NCBI GenBank assembly: GCA_035351315.1
Contig: DAOPVX010000004.1
Span: forward strand, 1 to 61,456
Direction: 5' to 3'
Length of the DNA: 61,456 nucleotides
From: UBA1359 sp029570385
Lineage (GTDB): Bacteria > Patescibacteriota > Patescibacteriia > Patescibacteriales > Patescibacteriaceae
Shown: positions 1 through 9,518 of the stretch, piece after piece
How the letters are laid out: the number at the start of each line of letters is the position of its first letter
Numbering within the stretch: position 1 is the stretch's first letter
Notes under the pieces: generated by a model
What the model was told of the DNA's origin: nothing
Seen by the model: the letters and a program-made list of their open reading frames with translations, nothing else
The model's database searches: none
Made by a program: the position numbers and the translations under genes

Positions 1-921
1 GTCAAACATTATCGCTGGTTTTTGCCATGGATGCCGATGGCGGTTGAGTTTTTTGATCTATCCGACTACGATTTAGTTATTTCTGACGCCAGCGCTTTTG
101 CTAAAGGCGTGATTACCGGTCCCGAAGTACCGCATATCTGTTATTGCCATACGCCGACTCGTTATTTGTGGGATTATACTCATCGTTATATTGCTGAGCT
201 TAGATATAATAAGTTTTTAAAAAAAATTGTTTCCTTGTTTTTGAATTATCTGCGGCTCTGGGATCGGCAATCGGCGGATCGGGTTGATTATTTTGTGGCC
301 AATTCTAAATTGGTGCAAAAAAGAATTAAGAAATACTATGGCCGCGATAGCCAAGTTGTTTATCCACCAGTTGATGTCGATAGCTTTAAAGTCGTTGATC
401 AACCAAGTGATTATTTTTTAATCGGTGGTCGAGTGGTAGTCTACAAACGGTTTGATTTAGTAGTGGAAGCTTTTAAAGAATTGGGCTGGCCGATTAAGAT
501 TTTTGGCGATGGTGTTGATTTGGGCAGATTAAAAAAGATGGCGGCTGGGGCCAGCAATATTGAATTTTTGGGGCGAGTTGATGAAGCTAAAAAAATTGAA
601 TTATATCAAAATTGCCGGGCTTTTTTAAATCCACAAGAGGAGGATTTCGGTATAACTGTAGTTGAGGCCATGGCCTGCGGTCGGCCAGTCATTGCTTATG
701 CCAAGGGTGGGGCGTTGGAAACGGTGGTTGACGGTCAGACCGGTGTTTTTTTTCAAGAGCAAACTGTTAAAGCATTAGTGTCGGCTTTGCGTCGCTTTGA
801 TCAGTTGACATTTAATCCAGCCACTATTCGTCAACGAGCTGAACTATTTTCCCGGTCAAATTTTGAACAGCAATTTAAAGATGTTGTTAATAAGTCGCTA
901 ACTGATTTTCAGCAGCGCTAA
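1..921 (+). CDS. Glycosyltransferase family 4, 5'-truncated by window edge
   Basis: The reading frame is open from base 1, so the true start lies outside the window; the TTG at 22 is only the first internal start-like codon. The first visible residues (VKHYRWFLPWMPMAVEFFDL) and the following YDLVISDASAFAKGV and CHTPTRYLWD are typical of the N-terminal half of GT4 mannosyltransferase-like enzymes. The C-terminal Rossmann half has the nucleotide-sugar E-x7-E signature within EDFGITVVEAMACGRP. Such retaining enzymes transfer a sugar from a nucleotide donor to a glycan or lipid acceptor at the cytoplasmic membrane face; donor and acceptor cannot be read from sequence. The next GT4 gene starts 5 bases after the stop, so the two are probably co-transcribed. 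Confidence 0.9.
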   Translation, partial: VKHYRWFLPWMPMAVEFFDLSDYDLVISDASAFAKGVITGPEVPHICYCHTPTRYLWDYTHRYIAELRYNKFLKKIVSLFLNYLRLWDRQSADRVDYFVANSKLVQKRIKKYYGRDSQVVYPPVDVDSFKVVDQPSDYFLIGGRVVVYKRFDLVVEAFKELGWPIKIFGDGVDLGRLKKMAAGASNIEFLGRVDEAKKIELYQNCRAFLNPQEEDFGITVVEAMACGRPVIAYAKGGALETVVDGQTGVFFQEQTVKALVSALRRFDQLTFNPATIRQRAELFSRSNFEQQFKDVVNKSLTDFQQR

Positions 922-926
922 ATAAT

Positions 927-2075
927 ATGCGGATTGCCGTTGACGCTAGGCCGCTGCTAGCTAAACAAATCAGTGGTATTCCCGAATATACTGGACGGCT
1001 GATTGATGCTTTAGTAACCGCTCATCCCGAAGCAGACTGGCGGCTTTTTTATAGTGGTTGGCATCAACGGCCCGATAATTGGCCGGCTCTCAAGGAGAAA
1101 CCAAATATTAGTTGGTGTCGGCTAAAATGTCCCAATAAATTAATTAATAGTGCGGCCTGGTTATTTGACCGGCCGCGTTTGGATAAATATTGTTCAGCTG
1201 ATGTCTGGTTATTGCCGCATTTCAATTTTACACCGCTAACTGGTCAGATACCGACTATATTAACAATTCATGATTTATCTTTTTTGCGTCAGCCAGAGTT
1301 TTTTTCTTGGCGCCGCCGCTTTTGGCATGCCAGTCTGCACTTGCCTAGATTAATTAATAAAGTTAATAGGATTGTGGCGATTTCTGAAAATACTAAGCGT
1401 GATTTGATCGAGTTAATGGCTGTGCCCGAGAAAAAAATTACAGTTATTTATTCGGCGGCCAATCCGGCTTTTCGGCCGATTATGTCCGACGACCAGCGTT
1501 TAACTAATTGCCGTCAGCAATATAATTTGCCAAAGCGCTTTATCTTATCGCTAGCGACCTGTGAGCCGCGCAAGAATTTGGTCAATATTATTCGAGCTTA
1601 TGATAATTTACGTCAGCGTTGCCCCAGCTTGGCTGATTGTTCATTGGTGATTGCCGGTGGTCAAGGTTGGAAACAGGGGGCGGCCCGAATAGCTTGGCGA
1701 CAAGCAGCCAATCGTCAAGATATTTATTGGCTCGGTTATTTGCCGGCTGATGATTTACCAATTGTTTATAATTTGGCTAGCCTGATTGTTTATCCATCTT
1801 TTTATGAAGGTTTTGGCTTGCCGGTTTTAGAGGCCATGGCCTGCGGTCGGCCGGTCATTACTGCCGCTACCACGGCTTTGCCCGAAGTGGCCGGCACCGC
1901 TGCTCTATTAATAGATCCGGCTGATAGTCAGGCCTTATCGCGAGCAATGGAGCAGATTCTGACTAACCGGCAATTGGCTGAGCAGCTAGCTCAGGCTGGC
2001 CGGCAACAAGCTAGTCAATTTAGCTGGTCAAAAACAGCCGAGGAGTATTGGAAACTCTTGAGATTTAGCTTGTAG
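927..2075 (+). CDS. Glycosyltransferase family 4
   Basis: A 382-residue two-domain GT-B protein. The N-terminus (MRIAVDARPLLAKQISGIPEYT) is the typical VDAR-GIG/PEYT donor-site start of GT4 enzymes. The middle holds the TIHDLSFL and RIVAISENTKRDL motifs, and the C-terminal half has YEGFGLPVLEAMACGRPV with the E-x7-E donor-binding pair. No signal peptide or membrane segment is visible. It follows the preceding GT4 gene by 5 bases and shares with it a 23-base identical stretch over the EAMACGRP motif. This is probably conserved coding sequence, though gene conversion is possible. Family assignment is firm; the sugar and acceptor are unknown. Confidence 0.92.
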   Translation: MRIAVDARPLLAKQISGIPEYTGRLIDALVTAHPEADWRLFYSGWHQRPDNWPALKEKPNISWCRLKCPNKLINSAAWLFDRPRLDKYCSADVWLLPHFNFTPLTGQIPTILTIHDLSFLRQPEFFSWRRRFWHASLHLPRLINKVNRIVAISENTKRDLIELMAVPEKKITVIYSAANPAFRPIMSDDQRLTNCRQQYNLPKRFILSLATCEPRKNLVNIIRAYDNLRQRCPSLADCSLVIAGGQGWKQGAARIAWRQAANRQDIYWLGYLPADDLPIVYNLASLIVYPSFYEGFGLPVLEAMACGRPVITAATTALPEVAGTAALLIDPADSQALSRAMEQILTNRQLAEQLAQAGRQQASQFSWSKTAEEYWKLLRFSL

Positions 2076-2080
2076 ACTAA

Positions 2081-2109
2081 ATGACAGTGCCGACTCTTTT
2101 TGTTATACT
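2081..2109 (+). promoter_or_regulatory. Candidate sigma70-type promoter of dnaE
   Basis: ATGACA at 2081-2086 and TATACT at 2104-2109 are separated by 17 bases, and the dnaE start codon lies 33 bases beyond the -10. Transcription would start near 2116, giving a short leader with no SD sequence. Confidence 0.55.
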
Positions 2110-2142
2110 AAAATTATTATTAAGCCGTTAATTATTTCCCCA

Positions 2143-5100
2143 ATGTCTAACCAACCCTTTGTCCATCTGCATGTTCATAGCCATTATTCCTTGCTTGATG
2201 GTATGGGCAAGATTGATGAATTAGTGGAGGCGGCTAAAGCTGATGGAGCCACAGCCGTGGCTTTAACGGATCATGGGGTCATGTATGGCGTCGTGGAGTT
2301 TTATCAGAAATGTCAGAAGGCCGGTATTAAGCCGATTATTGGGGTAGAAGCCTATTTAACTCCTGGTTCGCGTCACGATAAGAATAGTCAGATTGAGCGC
2401 AGCTATCATTTAATTTTGTTAGCCAAAGATCAGGTTGGTTACAATAATCTATTAAAATTGGTTAGCATTGCTCACCTGGAAGGTTTTTATTATAAGCCGC
2501 GGATTGATTGGGAGTGCTTGCAAAAATATAGCCAGGGCTTGATTGCTATGAGCGCTTGTTTAGCTGGCGAGATCCCGCGGTTAATTATGTCCGGCAAAAA
2601 AGAGCAAGCCAAAAAGCGGGCGCTAGAGTATAATCAATTATTTGGTCAAGGCAATTATTATTTAGAATTGCAAGACCATCCACATTTACCCGAGCAAGAG
2701 AAGGTTAATCAGGAATTAATTAAATTGTCGCAAGCAACTGGCATCCCGCTGGTGGCGACTAATGATGTTCATTATATTAGAGCCTCTGATCGCGATGTTC
2801 AAGATGTTTTATTGTGTTTGCAAACCAAGCACAAAAAGAATGATGCCGGCCGAATGAATATGCTTGAGGATGATTATTCTTTTCGGCCTAGTGCCGAAAT
2901 GGCGGCTGCCTTTGCTGCGGTTCCAGAAGCGATTAATAATACTGTTAAAATTGCTGATCAATGCAACTTAGAGCTAGCGATGGGTCAAGTTCTGTTGCCG
3001 CGCTTTACTGTACCTAATGACCTCACTGCCCAAGATTATTTGCGTCAATTATGCTTAGACGGATTAGTTAAGCGTTATGGCCAAACTTATGAAGAAATAG
3101 AGCCGCTTTATCGAGAACGGATGGACTATGAGTTGGAGATTATTGCTAAAATGGGCTTTCCTGATTATTTTTTAATCGTTGCTGATTTTATCAATTGGGC
3201 TAAAAATAATGCAATTGTCGTCGGTCCGGGTCGTGGCAGTGCCGCCGGTTCATTGGTTTGCTATTTGATTGGCATTACCGAGCTATGCCCCATCGCCTAT
3301 GATTTGTTATTTGAAAGATTTTTAAATCCGGATCGCATTTCTATGCCGGATATTGACACTGATTTTGCTGATATTCGTCGTGAAGATGTCATTGAATATG
3401 TTTCAGAAAAATATGGCCGCGATCATGTTTCGCAAATTATTACTTTTGGAACCATGGCGGCGCGGGCGGCGATTCGTGATGTTGGACGGGTGTTGGATGC
3501 CAGCTATGATTTTTGCGATAAACTAGCCAAGATGGTGCCGATGTTTATGAAATTGCCAGAAGCCTTAGAGCAAGTGGCAGAACTTAAACAGATTTATCAG
3601 CAAGATCCGCAAGCTAAACAGATTTTGGATTATGCTCAGCGGCTGGAGGGATGTGCTCGACATACCTCAACGCACGCTTGCGGCGTTTTGATCACTAAAG
3701 ATCCGCTAACTGAATATACCCCTATCCAGTATGCTTCATCAACCGATCGAACAGTTGTTTGCCAATATTCCCTGCATCCAGTTGAAGATTTAGGCTTGTT
3801 AAAGATGGACTTTTTGGGTCTGAAAAATTTGACCATTATTGAGTCAGCCATTCGTATCATCAAGGCTACTAAAGGGATAGAAATTGATATTAATCAGATT
3901 CCGCTTGATGATCAGGAGACTTTTGGTCTCTTTCAGCGCGGCGAGACGACCGGGGTTTTTCAATTTGAATCGTCCGGCATGAAGCGTTATTTGCGCGACC
4001 TTAAGCCGACCAATTTGGAAGATATAATTGCCATGGTCGCCCTGTATCGTCCCGGTCCGATGGAATGGATTCCTGATTATATCGCCGGCAAACATGGCCG
4101 TAAAAAACCGCAATACCTGCATCCAAAATTGGAACCGATTTTGGCTAAAACCTACGGGGTAGCTATTTATCAGGAACAAGTTATGCAGATTGCCCGCAGT
4201 CTAGCTGGCTTTACCATGGGTCAAGCCGATGTTTTGCGTAAAGCCATGGGTAAGAAAATTGCTAAACTGCTAGCTGAGCAAAAAGAAAAATTCATTGCCG
4301 GCTGCGTCAATAATGGCGTTAGTCAGACTTTGGCTGAAAAAGTGTTTTCTTTTATTGAGCCTTTCGCTGGCTATGGTTTTAATCGTTCTCATGCCGCTTG
4401 CTATGCTATGGTGGCTTACCAGACGGCTTATTTGAAAGCTAAGTATCCGACAGCTTTTATGGCGGCGCTGTTAGCGGCCGATCAACAAAATAGCGATCGG
4501 GTGGCGATTGAAATTGATGAATGTCGGCACATGGGTATCGAGGTCTGTCAGCCGGATATTAACCAGTCCTTTGATTCTTTCACTGTCGTCAACGAGGCCC
4601 TGGTGGATAAACCGACGATTCGTTTCGGTTTGTTGGCTATTAAAAATGTCGGTGAACATATTGCCGAGGTCATTAAAGATGAACGCAAGACTAACGGTCA
4701 TTATCAAGATATAGCTGATTTTTTGCGGCGAATTACTGATAAAGATTTAAATCGTAAATCATTGGAAAGTTTGATTAAGGCTGGCGCTTTTGACGCTTGG
4801 CATGATCGCCAGCAATTAGTAGATAATTTGGATATTTTATTAAAATATAACAAAGATTCTAACCAGAATCGTTTAAGCGGTCAGAATAGTTTGTTTGCTG
4901 GAGTTAGCGGTGTCGAGCATCAGCCGTTGGTTTTGCGGTCAGCGCCACCAGTTAATCGTCAGACCAAGTTAGGCTGGGAGCGGGAATTATTGGGTTTGTA
5001 TATTACCGAACATCCTTTTGTGGATTTTAAGAAACAGCTAGGCTCAGCGCTGACGCCGATTAAAGATTTAGCCGCTCTTAATAATGAGCAAAATGTTACA

Positions 5101-5691
5101 ATCGGCGGCATGGTGGTTAGCAGTAAAAAAATAATGACGCGAGCTAATCAATCAATGCTGTTTGTTAAATTGGAAGATGAAACCGGCAGCACCGAGGTAA
5201 TTGTTTTTCCAACCCTATTGGCAACCAGCGGTGAAGTTTGGCAAGATGGCCAAGCGATTTTGTGCCAAGGGACAATTTCCGATAAAGATAATGAACGAAA
5301 AATTTTAGCTGACAAGGCAATTTATTTAACGCTGGATAATTTAACTGATCAATTGGCAACTTTTCGTGAGTTGCCTGGACAGAAACGACGGGCTAAATCA
5401 GGCAATTGGTCGGGGCCAGTGGTAGTCAACTCAGCCGATCGGTCGGCAACGAAAGAAACAGCTAATAGCTTAGCTGAACAATTTGATTTAATTTTAAATC
5501 AAGAATTTGATCAAGATCAATTGGTTCAGTTAAAAGAAATTTTATTAAAATATCCCGGGCCGAGCCAAGTATATTTAGAAATTAATCTAAACAATAATAA
5601 ACAAAGGATAGCGACTGGGTTTAAAGTCAATCGTCAGCCTAAACTTTTAGCAGAACTCATGGCTAAATTTGCCGGAATGGTTAAATTTTAG
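2143..5691 (+). CDS. dnaE: DNA polymerase III alpha subunit
   Basis: A 1182-residue replicative polymerase of the DnaE type. It opens with the PHP domain (HLHVHSHYSLLDG, residues 8-20; then ALTDHGVMYG). The palm carries the catalytic aspartates in PDIDTDF (D403, D405) and KMDFLGL (D556). The thumb/fingers and tandem HhH region includes GYGFNRSHAACYAMVAYQTA, and a C-terminal OB fold follows (NVTIGGMVVSSKK). No DEDD exonuclease domain is inserted, so it is not PolC. The ATG at 2143 gives the canonical N-terminus; the upstream TTATTTCCCCA has no SD, as is usual for the core genes here. It has its own likely promoter and is followed by an unrelated membrane protein gene. Confidence 0.97.
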   Translation: MSNQPFVHLHVHSHYSLLDGMGKIDELVEAAKADGATAVALTDHGVMYGVVEFYQKCQKAGIKPIIGVEAYLTPGSRHDKNSQIERSYHLILLAKDQVGYNNLLKLVSIAHLEGFYYKPRIDWECLQKYSQGLIAMSACLAGEIPRLIMSGKKEQAKKRALEYNQLFGQGNYYLELQDHPHLPEQEKVNQELIKLSQATGIPLVATNDVHYIRASDRDVQDVLLCLQTKHKKNDAGRMNMLEDDYSFRPSAEMAAAFAAVPEAINNTVKIADQCNLELAMGQVLLPRFTVPNDLTAQDYLRQLCLDGLVKRYGQTYEEIEPLYRERMDYELEIIAKMGFPDYFLIVADFINWAKNNAIVVGPGRGSAAGSLVCYLIGITELCPIAYDLLFERFLNPDRISMPDIDTDFADIRREDVIEYVSEKYGRDHVSQIITFGTMAARAAIRDVGRVLDASYDFCDKLAKMVPMFMKLPEALEQVAELKQIYQQDPQAKQILDYAQRLEGCARHTSTHACGVLITKDPLTEYTPIQYASSTDRTVVCQYSLHPVEDLGLLKMDFLGLKNLTIIESAIRIIKATKGIEIDINQIPLDDQETFGLFQRGETTGVFQFESSGMKRYLRDLKPTNLEDIIAMVALYRPGPMEWIPDYIAGKHGRKKPQYLHPKLEPILAKTYGVAIYQEQVMQIARSLAGFTMGQADVLRKAMGKKIAKLLAEQKEKFIAGCVNNGVSQTLAEKVFSFIEPFAGYGFNRSHAACYAMVAYQTAYLKAKYPTAFMAALLAADQQNSDRVAIEIDECRHMGIEVCQPDINQSFDSFTVVNEALVDKPTIRFGLLAIKNVGEHIAEVIKDERKTNGHYQDIADFLRRITDKDLNRKSLESLIKAGAFDAWHDRQQLVDNLDILLKYNKDSNQNRLSGQNSLFAGVSGVEHQPLVLRSAPPVNRQTKLGWERELLGLYITEHPFVDFKKQLGSALTPIKDLAALNNEQNVTIGGMVVSSKKIMTRANQSMLFVKLEDETGSTEVIVFPTLLATSGEVWQDGQAILCQGTISDKDNERKILADKAIYLTLDNLTDQLATFRELPGQKRRAKSGNWSGPVVVNSADRSATKETANSLAEQFDLILNQEFDQDQLVQLKEILLKYPGPSQVYLEINLNNNKQRIATGFKVNRQPKLLAELMAKFAGMVKF

Positions 5692-5728
5692 CTATAATAA
5701 AAAAAGATACTTTTATTAAAATCTTTTT

Positions 5729-7213
5729 ATGCCTGTAAAAAAAACTAAGACCACTGCCGCCAAGGCTGGTAGTGGTTCAACTAAACCGGTTGCTCGTCGT
5801 TCGGCCGGTCGTCCGCCGAAAGCACGACCAGCGCGGCCATCAGTCCGGCGGTCAACTAAAGCGCAGCCGGCAGCCGCCAAAAAAGTTGTTCGTCGTCAGC
5901 CGCCAGTTCAACCCAAAGTAGTGGTTGTCACTAATCAGCCGCTGATTACTAATGAAGAAATGGCTGTCTGGCAAACTGTCCGCCAGGAAAATGATCAACC
6001 GGAACAGTTGGCGGATAACGCAGCCTTGTCATCAAATCCGCCTAGTCAAATACCGGTTGACGAACCATTTATTAATCAATGGACGACGGTTAATAGTTAT
6101 GTGCCAACTGAATCTGACCAGCGCTTCGGTCGCCTTTATCGTCGGTTAGCACTGTTTTTTATCGGCTTAATTACTATTGTCGTAATGGTAATGTTTTATT
6201 ATTCATTAATCCGGGTTAAAATAACTATCTATCCCAAGAGTGATCAGCCAGCCCGGCAACAGACAATTGTTTTAACTGATACTGTGCCAGCCACCGATGG
6301 AGCGGTACCGGCCAAATTCTTGCAAATCAATAGTGAATATCGGCAAACATTTAGAGCGACTGGTCAAAGTCAGACTACTGGTTCAGGGAAATTAGTCGGT
6401 CAGGTTACTTTGGTCAATACAACAGCTAAAGATCAGCCATTGCGAGCGACTACTAGATTATTAACCGCCAATGGCGTGCTATATCGTTTGCGAAATTTTG
6501 TGACTGTGCCGGCCGGTGGTCAGATTATTGCTGAGGCCTATGCTGATCAAGTAAAGACGGAGAACGCCGTAGCGGCTGCCACCAAATTTACCATACCAGG
6601 TCTGTGGTCTGGCTTGCAGGACAAGATTTATGCCGTGGCTAACAAGAATATTGATTATCAAAGCGATAGCCAGGCGATAGTTCTGGCGACTGACTTGGAA
6701 CAGGCAATCAGTCAAGCTAAGCAAGCCGCCGCAGCTCAGGCCAAAAATCAGCTCGATCAACAGGCTGGCGGTGAAGCTTTGGTTTATTGGTTGGATGATA
6801 GCCAATGGTCAATTAGTAGTGATGCTCAGGCTGGCGATCAAAAAGCCGAGTTCACTATTACTGTCAAAGCGGCAGCTGGCGGGGCTATAGTTTCTGCTGA
6901 AGCAATTAAGGAGGTGCTTAATCAAGCTGATGATGCTATCAAGATTAATGAACAATCATTAACTTATCAGTTATCAGCTTGGCAACCACAGCAACATCAG
7001 GCTCAGTTAAATGTCAGCTATAAGGTTGAATTAGTTAGTGATCAAGCTGATCAGTTAGTTGATAAACGGGCGCTGGTCGGTCTCAATCGCCAGCAGTTGG
7101 ACACTTATTTGTCTGGTCAGCCCAATGTGGCCAGCTATAAAGTTATTTGGCAGCCTGGCTTTTTAAGCAAAGTGCCGGGCACAGATAAAATTCAATTACA
7201 GCTTGGACGTTAG
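5729..7213 (+). CDS. Membrane-anchored protein with baseplate-J-like region
   Basis: A 494-residue protein. Residues 1-70 are a very basic Lys/Arg/Ala/Pro-rich cytoplasmic tail, then comes an acidic or neutral linker, one transmembrane helix (about 140-160, LALFFIGLITIVVMVMFYYS) and a large outside part. That part contains GKLVGQVTLVNTT, followed by RATTRLLTANGVLYRLRN and VTVPAGGQIIAEAYADQ, a pattern seen in baseplate-J-like domains of Patescibacteria surface proteins. The rest is Gln/Ala-rich beta-type sequence. The role is unknown; a cell-surface assembly or attachment function is inference. It lies between dnaE and a bidirectional terminator, convergent with gyrB. Confidence 0.75.
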   Translation: MPVKKTKTTAAKAGSGSTKPVARRSAGRPPKARPARPSVRRSTKAQPAAAKKVVRRQPPVQPKVVVVTNQPLITNEEMAVWQTVRQENDQPEQLADNAALSSNPPSQIPVDEPFINQWTTVNSYVPTESDQRFGRLYRRLALFFIGLITIVVMVMFYYSLIRVKITIYPKSDQPARQQTIVLTDTVPATDGAVPAKFLQINSEYRQTFRATGQSQTTGSGKLVGQVTLVNTTAKDQPLRATTRLLTANGVLYRLRNFVTVPAGGQIIAEAYADQVKTENAVAAATKFTIPGLWSGLQDKIYAVANKNIDYQSDSQAIVLATDLEQAISQAKQAAAAQAKNQLDQQAGGEALVYWLDDSQWSISSDAQAGDQKAEFTITVKAAAGGAIVSAEAIKEVLNQADDAIKINEQSLTYQLSAWQPQQHQAQLNVSYKVELVSDQADQLVDKRALVGLNRQQLDTYLSGQPNVASYKVIWQPGFLSKVPGTDKIQLQLGR

Positions 7214-7234
7214 TTTTATTTCGGTTCAAATATT

Positions 7235-7266
7235 AAAAAACAGCTGTCAATCGCCAGCTGTTTTTT
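7235..7266. terminator. Bidirectional intrinsic terminator
   Basis: A perfect 12-base inverted repeat: AAAAAACAGCTG at 7235-7246, an 8-base loop, and CAGCTGTTTTTT at 7255-7266. It has a T-run on both strands and lies between the convergent 5729 gene and gyrB. Confidence 0.9.
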
Positions 7267-7287
7267 AATAACGGAAATGTTGATAAG

Positions 7288-9345
7288 CTAAATATCTAGA
7301 TTGGTAACTTTTTTAGCATAAGTCTGGATAAAGTTTTTGCGAGGAGCCACTTCGTTGCCCATCAGCATTTCAAAAATTTCATTGGCCATAGCGGCGTCTT
7401 CAACCTCAACTTGGCGTAAAACACGATTTTCTGGGTTCATAGTTGTGGACCATAATTGTTCTGGGTTCATTTCACCCAAACCTTTATAACGCTGAATGTG
7501 TAATTTTGTCGGCGTCTTGGCGTTTTTACCGGGTTTGTTATTTTGTTCAGGGCTGTCGTTGTCAATACTTGGTTCGTTTTGTTCAGAATTATCATCTTCA
7601 TTTTGGTTATCATTAATCTCCACTACGGCGGATGTGCCGCCAAGCTCTTTAACTATTTTATCTTTTTCTTCATCAGAATAGGCATAGCGGACAGTTGTTC
7701 CTTTTTTAATTTGATAAAGTGGTGGTTGGGCAATGTAAAGGTGACCATTGGTTACTAGCGGGTTAAAGTGGCGGAAAAATAGGGTTAGCAGCAAAGTTCT
7801 AATATGAGCGCCGTCAACATCAGCATCAGTCATAATTACAATGCGGTGGTAGCGCAAACGACTAATATCAAATTGATCATCAATATTGGTACCTAGAGCA
7901 ATAACCATGTTTTTTATTTCATTGTTTTCCAGCATTTTATCTAAGCGCGCTCGCTCGACATTAAGAATTTTGCCGCGTAGTGGTAAAATAGCCTGAAAAC
8001 GACGGTCGCGACCTTGTTTAGCGCTGCCGCCGGCGCTATCGCCCTCAACAATAAATAATTCGCATTCTTCAGCTTTACGGCTAGAACAGTCAGCTAGCTT
8101 GCCGGGTAAAGTAGCGCTATCTAGGGCGCTTTTGCGTAAGATAGCAGTACGAGCAGTGCGAGCGGCGATGCGAGCTTGAGCTGATAGCAAACATTTGCCG
8201 ATTATTTGTTCAGCTTCTTTCGGGTGTTCTTCAAGGAAAGTGCTTAAGGTTTCACTGCAAACTTGTTCAACATAACCTTTAATTTCGGCATTACCCAATT
8301 TACCCTTAGTTTGGCCTTCAAATTGCGGGCTCGGTAATTTAACACTAATAATAGCGACTAAGCCTTCGCGAACATCATCGCCAGTCAGATTATCATCTTT
8401 TTCTTTTAAAATATTTTTGGACCTAGCATAATTATTCAGAACTCTGGTTTGCGCGCTGCGGAAGCCGATTAAATGAGTGCCGCCTTCCATATTGATAATA
8501 TTATTAGCGAAGGCCAGAACGGTTTCATTATAACCATCGTTATATTGCAGCGCCAATTCAACTTTAACATTATCTAGTTCTTTTTCAGCATAAAAGACGG
8601 TTTCATTTTTAACCTGATTGTTACGATTAAGACTTTTAATATAGGACTTGATACCGCCTTCAAAGTAAAAAACATAGTCTTTGGAACGATGTCCGGGTCG
8701 GCGATCGTGTAGTTTAACCGTTACGCCTTTAGTGAGATAAGTTTGCTGACGGAAATGATCAAGAATGGTGCCCCATTTGAATTCAGTAGTATCAAAAATA
8801 GTTTCATCGGGCCGGAAGGTGATAGTAGTGCCGTGTTGATTATTATTGGCTTTGCCGACTTTTTTGGTTGGTCCGCTTGGCTTACCGCATTGGTATTCCT
8901 GTTCCCAAATGGCGCCATCGCGATAAACGGTGGCTTTCAAATAAGAACTTAAAGCATTAACTACCGAAACGCCGACACCATGCAAACCACCTGATATTTT
9001 ATAACCGCTGCCGCCAAATTTACCACCAGCGTGCAGCTTGGTCATAACCGTTTCTAGGGCTGAGACGCCGGTAGTTTTATGAATATCTACGGGAATGCCG
9101 CGACCGTTATCAGCCACTTCGACTAGACCATCTGGTAAAAGAGTAATTTCTACCGAATCGGCATAATTAGCCATTACTTCATCAAAACAATTATCAGCCA
9201 CTTCCCAGATTAAGTGATGAAGACCGGTGGCCGAGGTTGATCCGATATACATACCGGGACGTTTGCGAACCGGCTCTAAACCTTCAAGGACGGTGATGGC
9301 TTCAGCGCTATACTCAGCAGTAGCTTGTTGGAAATTCTTGTTCAT
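7288..9345 (-). CDS. gyrB: DNA gyrase subunit B
   Basis: A 685-residue type IIA topoisomerase ATPase subunit; with GyrA it introduces negative supercoils. The GHKL ATPase region has EVADN (E48, D51, N52), DNGRGIPVD and GGLHGVGVSVVNA; the transducer has QTKGKLGN. The TOPRIM domain has EGDSAGG (E434) and the metal-binding MTDADVDG (D507, D509, D511). The C-terminal IQRYKGLGEMNPEQL is diagnostic. A strongly acidic Asn/Asp/Glu insert of about 30 residues (577-608) interrupts the region before IQRYKGLG. I chose the ATG at 9345 (MNKNFQQATAEYS). The frame stays open to 9426, but the extra 27 residues match nothing in the family. No SD is visible. parE is the alternative, and the motifs do not exclude it fully. 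Confidence 0.93.
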   Translation of the reverse strand: MNKNFQQATAEYSAEAITVLEGLEPVRKRPGMYIGSTSATGLHHLIWEVADNCFDEVMANYADSVEITLLPDGLVEVADNGRGIPVDIHKTTGVSALETVMTKLHAGGKFGGSGYKISGGLHGVGVSVVNALSSYLKATVYRDGAIWEQEYQCGKPSGPTKKVGKANNNQHGTTITFRPDETIFDTTEFKWGTILDHFRQQTYLTKGVTVKLHDRRPGHRSKDYVFYFEGGIKSYIKSLNRNNQVKNETVFYAEKELDNVKVELALQYNDGYNETVLAFANNIINMEGGTHLIGFRSAQTRVLNNYARSKNILKEKDDNLTGDDVREGLVAIISVKLPSPQFEGQTKGKLGNAEIKGYVEQVCSETLSTFLEEHPKEAEQIIGKCLLSAQARIAARTARTAILRKSALDSATLPGKLADCSSRKAEECELFIVEGDSAGGSAKQGRDRRFQAILPLRGKILNVERARLDKMLENNEIKNMVIALGTNIDDQFDISRLRYHRIVIMTDADVDGAHIRTLLLTLFFRHFNPLVTNGHLYIAQPPLYQIKKGTTVRYAYSDEEKDKIVKELGGTSAVVEINDNQNEDDNSEQNEPSIDNDSPEQNNKPGKNAKTPTKLHIQRYKGLGEMNPEQLWSTTMNPENRVLRQVEVEDAAMANEIFEMLMGNEVAPRKNFIQTYAKKVTNLDI

Positions 9346-9448
9346 AGCTGTTTTTACATAAAAAATATAGCCGCATAGGCTAAGTGCTAACTTAAGTATT
9401 TTAGCAAGAAAATTGATGTCTGGCAAGCTGTTGGCTGGAGTTTTCAGC

Positions 9449-9477
9449 TTGTTTTTCCAGTGGTTAATTGGTACAAT
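9449..9477 (+). promoter_or_regulatory. Candidate promoter of the DUF3160 gene
   Basis: TTGTTT at 9449-9454 and TACAAT at 9472-9477 with 17-base spacing, 41 bases before the GTG start of the DUF3160 gene. Confidence 0.45.
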
Positions 9478-9518
9478 AATACAGCCATCGTTTAGCGGTT
9501 ATTATTAAAATTATCTTC

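Noticed and set aside
661..1860. Duplication between the first two GT4 genes
   Set aside because: The shared 23-base stretch covers the conserved EAMACGRP motif only; the rest of the genes differ, so common motif coding is enough to explain it.
9346..9426. N-terminal extension of GyrB
   Set aside because: The extra 27 residues match nothing in the family; the ATG at 9345 gives the normal N-terminus.
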